A stretch of DNA of 64,000 bases from Durusdinium trenchii. Lineage: Eukaryota; Sar; Dinophyceae; Suessiales; Symbiodiniaceae. Of the stretch, positions 1-11,217 are shown in pieces; position 1 is the stretch's first letter; each line of letters starts with the position of its first letter. The notes under the pieces were generated by a model. It ran no database searches and had not been told where the DNA came from. It worked only from the letters and a program-made list of their open reading frames with translations. The stretch spans positions 308,217-372,216 of the forward strand of contig CAXAMN010004114.1 of NCBI GenBank assembly GCA_963970005.1, read 5' to 3'. The translations under genes and the position numbers were made by a program.

Positions 1-2261
1 TCCGCGTGCACGTTAGCCAGGCTGGCTTTCTGTTGCGGAAGTCTTGCTTTTGGTGGTCTGACGTGCATGTTCCCCCGCGCGCATCACGAACAACATCTCT
101 GGATATTAGTCCACGGCTGGGATCCAGGGCGGTCTTTGAGCACGACTCGACGGCCTTGACCTGCCTACATTTTGAAGTTGTTCATTCACACTGTCGGATG
201 TCAAGGCGGGTGCAAGATCAGTACTTCTGGCGATCCTTCACCAGCACTTGTTCCACTTGCGTCCTGTCCGACGAGTCCTGTTTTTAGATCATAGAACCAT
301 AGGGCTTAGCCCGAGACCCATGCTTCTGCGCAAGCAGAGCAAACCGAGGTGGAGAGAACGCCTCCACGACCAAGCGCGGGGAGTCTGAAGTTTCTTTTCA
401 CGCATGGCCGGACACACTGTTTGTGAGTCTGACAACATTGACGCGTAAGAATTTCAAGTCTCTCATAGAAAACTCGGTTCGATCATGAGCGCATCCAAAA
501 CGAAGCAGCAACACTTGTATTTTCCAGGAGGGCCTCCTCTGACAACCGCGGAGTCGAACCAGGTCGCAATTCTCCTGCGACCACGCAGCAGATGACTTGG
601 ACGGCATTCCTGCCTGACAACTCTTGGCTCCAGTGAAGGGAGGACGACATTGTTGGTCTTGATATGCTTTCCAACCCATGAAGATTGAAGACAGCCACTC
701 CAAAAATCCAAGAAGGCACCAAAGGTCTTCATGGCTGACTTCATGGCTGATCGGCTCATCAACAGGCGGCCATCTCCTTGATGATGACCTCGCCGTGTCC
801 AATTGAATTGCGTGGCGCGCCCCTCTAGAATACGTTGGGACGAAACCGCCCACGCGGGGCTCAAAGCTTTTCCAAACTCTTTAAAGGGGCAACAATAGCA
901 CGGACGCGCCGGAGTGCAAAACTCGAGCGTGAACCAAATCAAGCCATAATGTTGTCGGCAACACCGAAGCGCTGGAGGACTTCTCGCCCTCCTTTCCTTG
1001 TCGATTCTTCATGTCTTTGGAGCTGCGACATCGCCTCTTGCGCGGGCAATCGCCATCGTTCATCATGTAGTCCGGCTTGGTAAGGTCGGATCCATCCCCG
1101 GGCCTCATGGGGGAAGGGTGCTCCAGTTTCCGAATGGCTGCGATCGAACACCTCAGATGCCCTTGCGGCCCAATTTCATAGATTCCATGTAGAAACTTCC
1201 CGAGATCTTGCGCGACTCAGCCGGAGGAAAAACGATCCAGCAAAGCCCACAAGGGATCCAGGTGCTCAGCTGCTTCCAGAGCTTTCCTTGCAACAGGGAG
1301 TAGATGTAGGCTAGGCAACTTGTCCTGTGTAGTTTTTTGATCTTCACCCATTGCTTCCATCGCTTGTGCTCCCCTTGTCTCACCAGACAAGAACCGCAGC
1401 CAGCCTTCAGGGGAGGTGCGCAACGATGCCATGTCACGTGTGAGGGCGCAGCTCATATCCCTTCAGGCTTTCCTCGCGATTTGATGAAAGAAAACCCCTG
1501 CCATGCCACGTGTGGCAATCACTATATAAATACATACACACATATCTATTTATATATATATATAACAGAATCGAAGTAAAGCCGGGAAATTCAAAGCAGC
1601 CAAGCCAGTTCAGCAACTTTTCCGAAGTTTGATCATAATTCTATTTAGCGTGCTTCAGCTACAGAGGCATTGCATACGCTTGGTTTCTTCCAACCTACTC
1701 AGTCAGTGATGTAGCGCGGGTGCGAAAGCAGTGCATAGAATTTCTCAAGTTTATGTGGCGCAGAATCAACTCCTCGCAACACATCTGAACAGATCTCTTT
1801 TTTAAAACCTTGAACTAAGTTAACGATGCAACAACACAGTGGTTTCTGACACGTATGGAGGTGTTTCCCATAAAGGACGAAGATTCAATATTGCACGTGG
1901 CAAAACTTTTTGTAGAAGCAAAGGCCTGAAAGAGACGAGAAATGGAATTGCGGAAGTGATTTCACAGCATAAAGTAAGGATAGATCATGATACAGATACA
2001 GGGCGAGGCCCTCGCCGAGCAAACAACATGAAAGAAACATGTTGTTGCAAGGGAAAAACGTGTGTAACGCGCAGATGCGGCTGCAAAATGAAATTTTTGC
2101 AATAAAGGAAATTGATTTCCAACAGCATGTTTTAAGCGAAAAGACCTTCGACAAACATATTGGAAACGAATCGATTGGGCTTACTTCGAGAACAGAGAGG
2201 CTTGTACAAACATCACTTGCAGGAAAGCCGGATTGCTTCAATCCCTGGCTAGCAAGTCAAC
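1..2261. other. No recognisable gene
   Basis: Both strands hold only short overlapping ORFs of ordinary composition with no motif I recognise. A short TA-rich microsatellite lies at about 1530-1564. The last few hundred bases precede the gag-like ORF at 2262 and should hold the 5' LTR of that copia element if it survives, but I could not find a repeat shared with the sequence after 7327. Confidence 0.5.
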
Positions 2262-2786
2262 ATGGCGCAACAGCCAGGGGCACAGGCACAACGAGCTACA
2301 GACATGGCGCAGCAATTTGCACAAATGATGCAAGCGCTGGCACAAGGGCAGAATCAATTGCAACGAGCAATGGCAAAAGCATACACCCAGCAAACGGCAA
2401 TCACAAGGAACATAGCAGCCAGTGTAGAAGTACGAGACAGATCAGAATTTAAAGGCATCCCAAAGCCTGACAAGTTCAATGGGCACACAGGTACCTGGGA
2501 CTCATGGTACTTCAAGTTCAAGACTTGGATTGAGACAAGTCACAAGAATGCAGGAAAGTGCATTCAGCTCCTCGAAGAGCACCAAGACACAGAGATCAAT
2601 GAGACATCTCTGGAAGATGATTACTCTGAAGGAGCCGAGCTTGTTTCAGCTCAGGCCCGACAGGCTCTGATCTCACTGTGCGAGGGAGAAGCCCTCGAGA
2701 TCGTCAAGAATACCTCCAGAGGTCAGCGCTTTGGCCTAGAGGCATTGCGACGACTAATCACCAAGTATGATCCACAGAATCCATGA
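2262..2786 (+). pseudogene. copia gag, N-terminal part
   Basis: This 174-residue frame starts with a Gln/Ala-rich segment and continues with FKGIPKPDKFNGHTGTW, the kind of 'target protein with defined mutation' opening seen in copia gag proteins, followed by a helical capsid-like region ending at YDPQNP. Gag would coat the element RNA in cytoplasmic particles. The frame stops at 2786, and the continuing gag sequence resumes in other frames from about 2920, so at least one frameshift has occurred. The ATG at 2262 is the first in frame and directly precedes the conserved region. Confidence 0.7.
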
Positions 2787-2921
2787 AGAAGGTCCTGCGC
2801 CCACAACAGCGTGCACTGGACAAGCTTCGAGAGAGCATAGAGGCCTGGGCAGGCGAAAATATGAAGAGCGAAAGAAGAAAGCTCTTGATGACGACATAGC
2901 CAGAAGCTGTCTCCAGCAGAT

Positions 2922-3676
2922 GTGTCCAAGATCACCTTGACCTCCAAAGTTCAAGACTCACTGACTATGAGATCACGAAGTCAGAGATTTTGGCCTATCT
3001 TGAGAACATCGAGAGCCGAAGAGAAGCCAAGACAGGATCAGCGCCAATGGATGTTGATGCATTGGCCGCAGCTGCCAGCCAGATGCAAGCTTCACTTGCG
3101 AGTCTGGCCAAAGCCAAAGGAAAAGGCAAAGGTGGCTCAAAAGGCGGCAAAGGAAAAGGAAAGAGCCAAGATCAAGGCAAGGGAAACGACAAAGGTAAAC
3201 AGAAGGGAAAAGGTTCGAGTTGGCCCAATCCCTCGTCATGGAACAACTCATGGAATAAGAATGATTGGTACAAGAATGATTGGAACAAGAGTCGTTGGCG
3301 CAACCAAAACTCCAATGGTAAAGGCAAAGGTGGCAAAGGCAAAGATTCTAAAGGTAAGGGCAAGAGTAAGAGCAAGAAGGTAGCTACAGTTGAGGAATCT
3401 GAAACCTCTGTGGCTCAAGAGCATCAACCCGAGCCCGAGTATTCCGCTGACATCGCCACTCTCTTTGGCGTCGAGATGGAGAAAGCAGCACCTGCCGCAA
3501 TTTCCCAGGGAGCAGCCAAGGCAAAAGCCAAGACTGACGTCAAGGCAATGCCAAAGAAGCCAGGAGCTGGTAAAGGTCGCCCTGGAATTGCAGCTGTTGG
3601 GATTGCAGTCGTGAACCAAGCAATCCAAGAGACCACGCAGTCCAACCGTGAACTGTATGAGAAGAAGTCTGAGTAA
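2922..3676 (+). pseudogene. copia gag, C-terminal basic tail
   Basis: Two overlapping frames continue gag. The first carries VSKITLTSKVQDSLT, the second (from 2990) reads AYLENIESRREAKTG and PMDVDALAAAASQ, then a long run of Lys-Gly pairs (about residues 45-130) with Trp/Asn-rich spacers. Such a tail replaces the zinc knuckle as the nucleic-acid-binding part of gag. A C-terminal Ala/Lys region follows. The frame ends with a stop at 3676, but similar coding character carries on just downstream. Confidence 0.65.
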
Positions 3677-3689
3677 ATTCAAAAGGCCA

Positions 3690-5091
3690 TTGAAGAGGCC
3701 GAGGCTCAGGGCAAGGCATGCCAATGATGCCATCCTTGAGCGACAGGCAGAGATGAAGCAGCTGCGAGAGCAGTATGCTGAAAAGGAGAATGAAGCCAAG
3801 ATTTTGCTGAAGAGGCCAACCTCCAGCCGCGCCGCTTCGGTGCCGGCGGAGTCGCCAAGGCTTGCAGCAGATTTGGCCTCAGGTATGGATCCACGATTGG
3901 CCAAGAAGAAAGAGAAGAGTCGCCATCGCGCTGAGCAACATCGAGTTGCAAGCGCCCAAGGTCGCATTGAATCTTGGCGCGACTATGAGTCCAACTACCC
4001 TGAGGAGCTCGACTACTACGAGATCGCTCGAGCCAAGGTCGACTTCAAGCTTGGGACGATGCAGATGATGAAGGGAAGTTTGAGGAAGCCCCTCAGCCTT
4101 GAGGTCGAGAGAAGGGCCAGAGGCATCGTGGTAGCAAGAAGCCTGCAAAGGCAGAAAAGGCTGAAAAGCCAAGAGAAAAGGAGCCCAAGATCGAAGATCT
4201 CTCCACCAAGGAGCTGGCAGAGATGAAGCGGGAGAGCCAAGTCTGGACAGCTACAAGCCATCCAGCCCGCAATGTCATTGAGAAGGCACTCACTGCGCAG
4301 GTTTCAACCCAGAAGATTATGTGGTAATGAAGCGCAGTGTTCACCAAGGTGAAGGAGCAACCAGTGCACCATCCGTCACAGCACCAGTCATGGAGACCAT
4401 CAATCCCCTTGATGTGGCTGAGATTGAGGGACTTGACGGCGCAGAGTTTGAAGATGAAGCTGAGGAAGATGAGAATGGCACTGAGCCAGCTGAAGAGGAA
4501 GATGATGACGAGCAAGAAGAGGAAAAGGCGCCAGAAGAAGATGATGATCCCGCGCCGTGGTTCGACCACAATCAGGAGCACATCATCAGCTATGATGAAT
4601 GGGTGACAAAATGCACGCACAAGGCCAAGGACGGCCGCAAGTTCATGGCTTGCCATGCTTGCAACAAGGCATTGAAACGCGACAACGATACAGGGTTATG
4701 GAATCACCATATGGCTCTGAATTGTTGCCCACCAAAGGTTCTCGGCCAATGGGCTAAGGAATGGTCCCTCAAGCAAAAGCGAATCAAGACGGCAGAAGAG
4801 GTGGCAGAACACTTGAAAATGAAGGAGCCCAAGTGGGAAAGCGTCAAGAAAGAACCTCCTGTCTACATGACGGCCCACTTGCAGAAGATGATGGACGATC
4901 AGGAAGAGGAGGACAACATGGGTCCAAAGACGCCAAAGCAAAGGCGCGTTGCCAAGACACCTCCACATCCTGAGAAGAAAGGCAAGACCAAGGAGGAACG
5001 CGTGGCCTGGTTCAAGAGCTCGACGGAAGGGCACTTGGAACGATTCCGTGAGCCAGCTAGTGAGGCACCAAGGCAGATATGCTCAGGTTGA
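3690..5091 (+). pseudogene. Unassigned accessory region between gag and protease
   Basis: Two open frames (about 3648-4226 and 4321-5091) fill the space between gag and protease. The first is rich in Glu, Lys and Arg and likely helical. The second has a strongly acidic stretch (about residues 20-75), then a Cys/His cluster around CHACNKALKRDND and HHMALNCC, spaced like a small zinc-binding module, then a Lys-rich tail. I recognise no family. It may be an extension of this lineage's gag-pol or a captured host fragment; codon character and strand match the element, and the downstream frame passes into the protease segment with an overlap. Confidence 0.5.
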
Positions 5092-5749
5092 AGTCCCGGT
5101 CTCGTTCCCTGGGCAAGAGCCGAACCGCTTCGGTTCCGGCTGCCTCCAAGAAAGGCCACAAGAAAGGCCAAGAGAAGGCCAAGCAAAAGCAGAAGAAGGT
5201 ACAGCTGACTCGAGCTGTCAATTCAATGTGGCAACAAAAGATGCCGCTCGTGAGACTCAGAAAGGAAAAGGAAAGCGGTATCCAACACCGACAAGCGAGC
5301 CAAGTGAAGGTGAAGGAGATCCACTGGCTCTCAAGAGTTTGGAGTTGGCATCCATTGAGACGCCCATGGCTCATCAGGTGACTTTGGATTCAGGAGCAGC
5401 CACTTCCTGTATCCCAGACGAACTCGCCGCAGCATTGGGCTACAAGCCTGTTTTGCCTGAAGGCGCCAATTCGAAGATCTACAAGACAGCATCGGGCGAG
5501 ACGGTGACGGATCTTGGCAAGATCAACGCCAAGGTGACCTCGCGATCGGGGGAACGTGAAGAACAACATGAACCAGCAGAAGATGAAGCCGAAAGAACCA
5601 GAGACATCCAGGGCATTGAGATGGCTCTAGAAAGCCTAATCCTAGAAGACGGAGAGAGAGTGCTATCTAGTATCGACCCAGAGAAACCAGTGTGTGAAGA
5701 CCAGATTCCACTGCCAGAAGAAATGGCAGAAGAAGCAAGAGACTGGTAG
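5090..5749 (+). pseudogene. copia aspartic protease segment, with junction to pre-RT linker
   Basis: The frame carries HQVTLDSGAATSCIP, the D-S-G active-site signature of a retroviral-type aspartic protease with the preceding hydrophobic strand, at about 5370-5415. The protein then passes, about 50 residues later, into an acidic linker of the kind that normally follows integrase (EQHEPAEDEAERTRD onward). No HHCC or DDE integrase motifs lie between. The abrupt change at about 5545-5560 is the likely deletion joint. A TAG ends the frame at 5749. Confidence 0.65.
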
Positions 5750-6781
5750 TACTATGATGACATCAGTGGAAAAGAACTCCTACTTGAAAAGGTAGAGAAA
5801 GCCAGAAAAGATGAGATCGACATTGTCGAATCTATGGGAGTTTGGGAGAAAATCCCAAGAAAGTTCCAAAAGGAACCAAAATCATTGGAACTCGATGGGT
5901 TGATGTGAACAAGCAAGATGAAACCAATCCTCTCTACAGAAGTAGATTGGTGGCACAGGAAATCAAAAGAGGCTCAGGTTTTGACGAATTTTCGCAGCCA
6001 TGCCGAGCCTGGTAGCTTTGAAGTTACTGCTCACCATTGCAGTCAGCGGCAGCCTTCCATTGGAGAAAGGCGAGACAAGAAAGACCAGGCAATCTTTCCT
6101 AGGATTTTTAGATGTGCAAAGAGCTCATTTCTACTCCAAGGCAACAGGCAACAAGAGAACTTTATGTTGGGATTCCATCTGTTGGTCAGAAGCCTGTATA
6201 GCACCAGAGACGCACCCATGAATTGGGAACTGACCATTGCAGAGTTCACGCAGAAGTTAGGATTTTTGCAAGGAAAGTCAAATCCATGTATTTACTACCA
6301 TTCAGCCAGAGAGCTTCGAACAGAAGTGCATGTAGATGATTTTACTACAGTAAGAAGTTTTGACGACATCAAATGGTTTCACACTTCAGCAGCCAAAGAA
6401 AGGCAAGTTGTGGAACGAGGCATTCTCGGTCCACCTGGATCACCAAAAGCCAGTCAACAGATCAGAGCGTTGAACCGCATCATCACTTGGTCAAACGAAG
6501 GCGTTTGGTGGGAACCAGATCCACGACGTGCAGAGTTGATCATCAAGTGGTTAGGGAGTGGTCAACCAGGCAAGGTCAAGACACCATTGGCCAAGCCAAG
6601 TCAAGAGGAACTCCAACACGAAGAAGTTCGGTTGAGCGCCGAAGATGCAACGATGTATAGATCTATTGCTATGAGAGCCGCGTATTTGGCACAAGATCGA
6701 CCTGATCTGCAAACTGCAACGCGCTCGTTGGCACAGGGTCTACAGAACCCAACATCGAGGCACTGGAACATGCTGAAATGA
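5750..6781 (+). pseudogene. copia reverse transcriptase, frameshifted
   Basis: From 5750 the sequence reads the copia RT entry region (KVEKARKDEIDIVESMGVW; then IIGTRWVDVNKQDE in a shifted frame), a fingers/palm fragment with FLDVQRAHFYSKA (about 6098-6135), and, in the 5918-6781 frame, LYSTRDAPMNWE, the motif C equivalent VHVDDFT and the connecting domain through YLAQDRPDLQTATRSLA. At least three frame changes are needed, and a piece of the palm is missing near 6150-6180. The enzyme cannot be active in this copy. Confidence 0.8.
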
Positions 6782-7327
6782 TTGGCGAGATGTGTCAGGT
6801 ATCGACCAAGAGTTGCACAGCTGTTTCCAAATCAGAGCACCTGCAATCCTTTCAATATGTGGTCAGACGCCGACCATGCAGGATGCATAAGAACACGAAA
6901 GAGTGTGTCAGGCGGCGTGCTCATGGCCAACAAATGCTGTCTCACTACCTACAGCAAAGGCCAAAGAGTGGTCTCCCTTAGCAGTGGTGAACCCGAGTAT
7001 TATGGACTTGTTTCTGGAGCATGTCAGATGCTTGGAATTGCATCAACGGCCAGAGACTGGGGATTGTTTCCCAGCAAAGAGGTGACAATGGACGCTTCCG
7101 CTGGCATCGCCATGCGAAACCGTCGAGGTTTGGGACGAGCCAAACATGTTGACACTCAGTACCACTGGGTACAAGAGCGTACAGCAAAGAAAGAGTTTCG
7201 TCTCAAGAAAGAAGGCGCCGACCGAATGTTGGCCGACGCGCTAACGAAAGCTGTCACCGAGGAGAAAATGACCACAGCCATGAAGGGCATGAACTTCCAC
7301 TACCTGGAAAAGGTGAGCATGAACTAA
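6782..7327 (+). pseudogene. copia RNase H domain
   Basis: This frame begins in the RT-RNase H connection and contains WSDADHAGCIRTRKSVSGG, the first catalytic Asp of copia RNase H, then SLSSGEPEYYGLVSGA with the catalytic Glu, then MDASAGIAMRNRRG with the next Asp, and AKHVDTQYHWVQE near the C terminus. These are the complete D-E-D set in the usual spacing. A natural TAA ends the domain at 7327. It is offset from the preceding RT frame by one base near 6780. The sequence beyond 7327 probably holds the 3' end of the element, but its LTR was not recognised. Confidence 0.8.
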
Positions 7328-8040
7328 CACTGAGAGCTTGAACGGCTTGAGCTAGAGTAGGTACATCTTGGTCTTGAAGAAGTACTGAAGGGCTACGGGC
7401 TAATTCACTCATGTGCTAACCCTGACTCGCTTAACTTCTGAGAGACGTTAAACTCGGGAGGCGTGATCAGATGTAGCACCAGAGATATACATGTACATGC
7501 CATAGTTGTGTATAGTTGTATGCTTCACTGCAGCCATTTTGCTTACTTCAAGCGTGAGCTAAAAGTGTGCCTATCACCTTTGGGACTGTGACTTGGGGTC
7601 ACTACGTTTGTGAGCCTAAATTCTCCGTTCATGTTGGCCCGTAGCATCCGCTATCACGAACATATCATTCATTGATGGTATGTCATTCCGAGCATCAAGA
7701 GAGCACACAATATTTGGGACAATGATATTCGAGTGTCTTTCCCTTTTTGTCATCATTCTTGTGTGTGTGCGTGTCAAACCTGCAGTTCTATCATTCTTGT
7801 CAAATCCAGAATCTTCTTGGCTGGTCTCTTTGCTTTGCTGGTGTCGTTGCTTTGGCTTGAGCCAGCTTTCACTAATTATGTTTTGTGTTTACAAGGCTCA
7901 ATCAGTTCTCACACATTATGCATTTCTTTTGTTGGTGCTGCTGTTTTTGCACTTACTTGTCACGAAAGGTAGCCCTTTAGGGGATACCTTGAGTTTGACT
8001 TGCGAAGCAAGTGTCGGCGAGTCCGGGTCTAATAATTGAT
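7328..8040. other. Region after the copia element, no gene seen
   Basis: The 3' untranslated part of the copia element presumably lies here. A purine-rich stretch near 7453-7462 followed by TGATCAGATG could be a polypurine tract and LTR start, but no matching 5' repeat was found. A 119-residue hydrophobic ORF at 7680-8039 has no family signature. Confidence 0.35.
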
Positions 8041-8049
8041 CATTCAATT

Positions 8050-8100
8050 CAACCCCCCCCCCCCTCGAACTTTTTTTTTAAAACCAACCCCCCCCCCCCC
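8050..8100. repeat. Paired poly-C tracts around a poly-T tract
   Basis: Two runs of about a dozen C, each preceded by AA and followed by TC, flank a T-run and an A-run. They directly precede the degenerate repeats that start near 8111. Confidence 0.8.
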
Positions 8101-8110
8101 TCAAAATTCA

Positions 8111-8560
8111 ATTCTCCGCTGGAGAACGTCTTCGTGAGCCTCTCATGATTTCAGGATAGTTGAAACCCTCTTGCCCTCTTGAACATTCAGAAAGAGTGCA
8201 TATGAAATTCGAATTACGAAATGTGTTCTCGTTAAAATACCATTCTCTCCTGGAGACCGTCTTCGTAAGCGTCTCTGTGTTCCCCGAAAGGATCGCAAGG
8301 TGTTACATACCTAGAGTTTATTTTCTTCTCTCCTGGGGCCAAACTCAAGGAGCACGTCTTCGTGAGCCTCTCATGATTTCAGGATAGTTGCAACCCTCTT
8401 GAACATTCAGACAGAGTGCATATGAAATTCTAATCACGACAGGTGTTCCCCGAGGGGATACATACCTAGAGTTTGTTTTGTGAACCACGTCTATTCTCTT
8501 TTGGGGAACGTCTTCGTGAGTCTCTTCTGGTTTCAGAATAGTTTAAACCCTATGATGCTC
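8111..8560 (+). repeat. Degenerate direct repeats, 'CGTCTTCGTGAGCCTCTC' family
   Basis: Four imperfect copies start near 8111, 8243, 8345 and 8491. A copy opens with an ATTCTC...GGAGA lead, then CGTCTTCGTGAGCCTCTC, then TGATTTCAGGATAGTTG and AACATTCAGA...GAGTGCATATGAAATTC. The second copy is truncated. The unequal spacing and indels point to an old tandem array or nested copies of a small dispersed repeat. Confidence 0.75.
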
Positions 8561-8712
8561 CGATTCTATGCTCACCGATGATCTGAGCCATGGGGCGAGG
8601 TTGTTTCCTTATAAGAACCTTTCTGAACATTTCGAGAGCATATGAGCAACGGCTTCTATTTGCGGTAGTGGTGATTGGTCTAGGGGCGTTCCTTTTCTAT
8701 AGCCCAATGTCA

Positions 8713-8935
8713 GAGTTAGTTGGCGAAACGAGGTAGGAACACCCCGAAAACGAGATGGGCATCAAATGCGCCATTTGTTTGCAATCGTTTGGTTAATGAC
8801 ATGTTTAGCTTGTGAAACGAGGTAGGAAGACCTCTCGAGAACGAGATGGGTTTCCACACGCCAAAACGAAATACAGGCATGGAGACCGAGATCACACACC
8901 AAAAACGATGCGGGCTTGGAGACCGCTGCTGTGGC
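8713..8935 (+). repeat. Short direct repeat around GAAACGAGGTAGGAA
   Basis: GAAACGAGGTAGGAA followed by an AACGAGATGGG block occurs near 8725 and again near 8815, and diverged pieces (ACCAAAAACGATGCGGG) follow. The unit is about 90 bases. Confidence 0.65.
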
Positions 8936-11187
8936 TCGAAGTATGCCACTCGCGTTCTCTTCTCTTCCCGCTGTCCTACCTTTCGTGTCTCCTTCCTCTC
9001 AAGTTGCTATTGATGTTGCTGGAGCGATCCGCAATGATTCTAGTGTGTTTTTTTGAAAGTTGGCGCTCCTACATGATATCACACATGGAAACATGCAGGT
9101 CTAAACCGCCCATACAAGCACATGAGGACATGAGGCGTTAAAGAACACGAGATTGGAACATGAAGACACATAGAGAAACACTGTGGTCAACGCAAGAATC
9201 ATAGTAGGCTTGTGGGACTTGCTGTTTTCTGGGATTGGCCATGCCTCAAGAAGTGTTTGTATTACCAACCGGCTACTGTATCCATTTACAAGTGCTGTGC
9301 TTGGTTCCAGAAAGCTATGCGCTTAGCCATGATTGACAGGTATGTTTGCGAATTGAATTGCCCACATATTCATTGAGGAGGCCTATGTCCATGTTGTCCA
9401 TGTGAGGCAGGGTAGACAACATATCATCGCATCGCAATCCAAGTACATGACATTTTTTGGTTTGCCCCCAAATCATACCGCGAAAGGTTGCGGAATTGAC
9501 GCTCGTCGCAGGTTGTGCGACCTGACCTCCGTTTGCCCTTGAGTATTGGACCTGGCATCGCAAAATGAGATGTGTGCTCAGCCAGACAGCCAGCGAGGAC
9601 CTATTTATCTTTGTTGCTTCATGCGTTTGCTTTTGATCGAAGTGCAGCTCACTCGTGTCAAAAGGCCCTCACTTGAGCGGTGTCATGTGAGAGGCAAAAA
9701 GATTGTGTTGAGGCCTCCTTAATGAAGTCCCTTCAAAAGCAGCCTGATTAAAGGGGCCAAAACCCACCTGGTTTTTAATCTAAAAACAAAAAAAAACGAC
9801 TTCACTATAGAGTTTATATACTTTCGGATATATAAGACGTCAAGATGCCAGATTGAACTTTGTAGGCATTGGTCGAGTCATTAATGCAGCTTAACCTGCA
9901 TGCTTGCTGGAGACTGAATGGAGGGTAAAAGCGCTTCCCAAGCAAGCCCTTAAGCTAGAGCAAGTGATTTGCCTTTTGTAAGCCCTGCAAGCTAAAGCCA
10001 GCTGAGTCACGGCTTCTGGGCCTGTGCAATATTGATGCTGTTCTTTGTTCTTTATTCTTGTGGGGGGGGCAAGAACGTAATGCAGCCGTCTTCTTTACTC
10101 TTGAAGAGATTTCAATGGGTGATGAGAGACAACAAGGTTCGGAAGGACACGAGCAGATATGAAAGGTTCAAAAGATACTGGTAGCAGGGCAGTTTCTGTT
10201 GGCACATTTACATCTCAAGTCCGATCCTGTGTCTGCAGTGGTTTATATAAAGCCTTGTATATATCCTTTATCAAGCGAAAATACACATGGACAGTACAAA
10301 TCCTTTGAGAGGAAAGGTTTGGGAGCCCATCGACATCTCACAGCAAAATGCTTGGAAGCGGCAAATGCACTTGGGGTCTTTCGTGGTGAACGTAGATGCC
10401 TGAAGTATAGGCTGTCCAGCAATGGCTCGTAAAGTGCGCAAGGCAGGGAATGTTTTGAGTTTCAGAGGCAATCTCTCACAGAATGTGGCGTGCGGTCTCT
10501 CATACAAGAAACCCGATGAGTTGCAATGAGATATCAAAGCAAAACTTATGAGCACGTTCGGCACGAAAGCCTAAGACCAGTCAAGGGTTGCAGAATCAGA
10601 AGAAAGCCACTTGAGCCGCCGCCTCTTCATATTAAATCATATTAAATCAGGCCCTGATTCTTTGGCAATAATTATACCCCTTGCTTTGGTGCTGCTTGTG
10701 GAAACACAATGTAGAGTTTGGCATTTCGATTCTGGGTGTTCGACTCTACAGGTGACCAAAGCCAAGACAAAGAAGCAAGGCCCTGTCTAGAGTCTAGACG
10801 TGCTCAAATGAGCCACACATTGTGTGACCTGATAAAGGACGGCATAGCCATCCATTGCATAGTTTGTCGTTTGCGTTTTGTCGCAATGGGCTTGTCACGT
10901 GTTGGTCGTGTTGGTTTGTTGGTACAATGTGTCATATCATGTCCTGTAGGCTCACACTGTGAAACCGTAGGTAACCAGGAGGCTCTTGCCAAGGTGCTCT
11001 TGACTTCCCTGCTCCAATGCATTTGTACTTGTGAGGGTGGGTCGAAGGTGATAGTGACAGCTACACTTTCAAAGGGTTGCCAACATGTCAAAAGAATGCC
11101 AAAAACAACTACGGCAAATTTAGCTCCTACATATTTGTAATTTGTGTGTGTGTGTGTGAAGAGTAAACGTCTTGAGGTGAAGGTCAG
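8936..11187. other. No gene recognised upstream of the NOC2-like exons
   Basis: Only short unsupported ORFs appear. The first exons and promoter of the NOC2-like gene should be in this stretch, but dinoflagellate promoters lack a TATA signal I could point to, and I could not identify the start codon exon. A GT-rich microsatellite sits at about 11143-11157. Confidence 0.4.
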
Positions 11188-11217
11188 CGCCATGAAGACG
11201 AACTGCAGGCAATTAAG
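11188..11217 (+). CDS. NOC2: NOC2-like exon with HEDELQAIK
   Basis: A TCAG acceptor precedes CGC CAT GAA, giving R-HEDELQAIK, the residues that precede the EKDP motif in the family. Joining after AAG to the next exon restores IK-EKDPDFY exactly. The donor would then be GA (AAG|GAG), a non-canonical dinucleotide reported in dinoflagellates; this remains an inference. The 5' limit of this exon is uncertain because a stop lies only a few codons upstream in frame. Confidence 0.55.

Larger units (their letters stand above)
2262..7327 (+). mobile_element. Degenerate Ty1/copia retrotransposon lacking integrase
   Basis: Gag, a basic Lys/Gly-rich tail, an aspartic protease, reverse transcriptase and RNase H follow one another on the + strand in copia order but in several frames with stops, so this copy is dead. 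No DDE integrase is visible between protease (about 5375-5530) and RT (from about 5750); only about 200 bases separate them, so the integrase core has been deleted. The polymerase motif is of the V-H-x-D-D-F type (VHVDDFT), unlike the YVDDI of the element at 45-53 kb, so the two belong to different copia lineages. LTRs were not identified. A long acidic and Cys/His-bearing stretch (about 3690-5090) lies between gag and protease. Confidence 0.85.

Noticed and set aside
3248..3967. 239-residue - strand ORF
   Set aside because: It is antisense to the gag tail of the first copia.
7531..7556. Sequence resembling the dinoflagellate spliced leader (GCAGCCATTTTG then TTCAAG)
   Set aside because: Only a 10-base core and a few end bases agree and the spacing is off; chance cannot be excluded and no gene follows.
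7680..8039. 119-residue hydrophobic ORF as a membrane protein gene
   Set aside because: No family signature, no splice context, and it lies in the likely 3' end of a dead retrotransposon.
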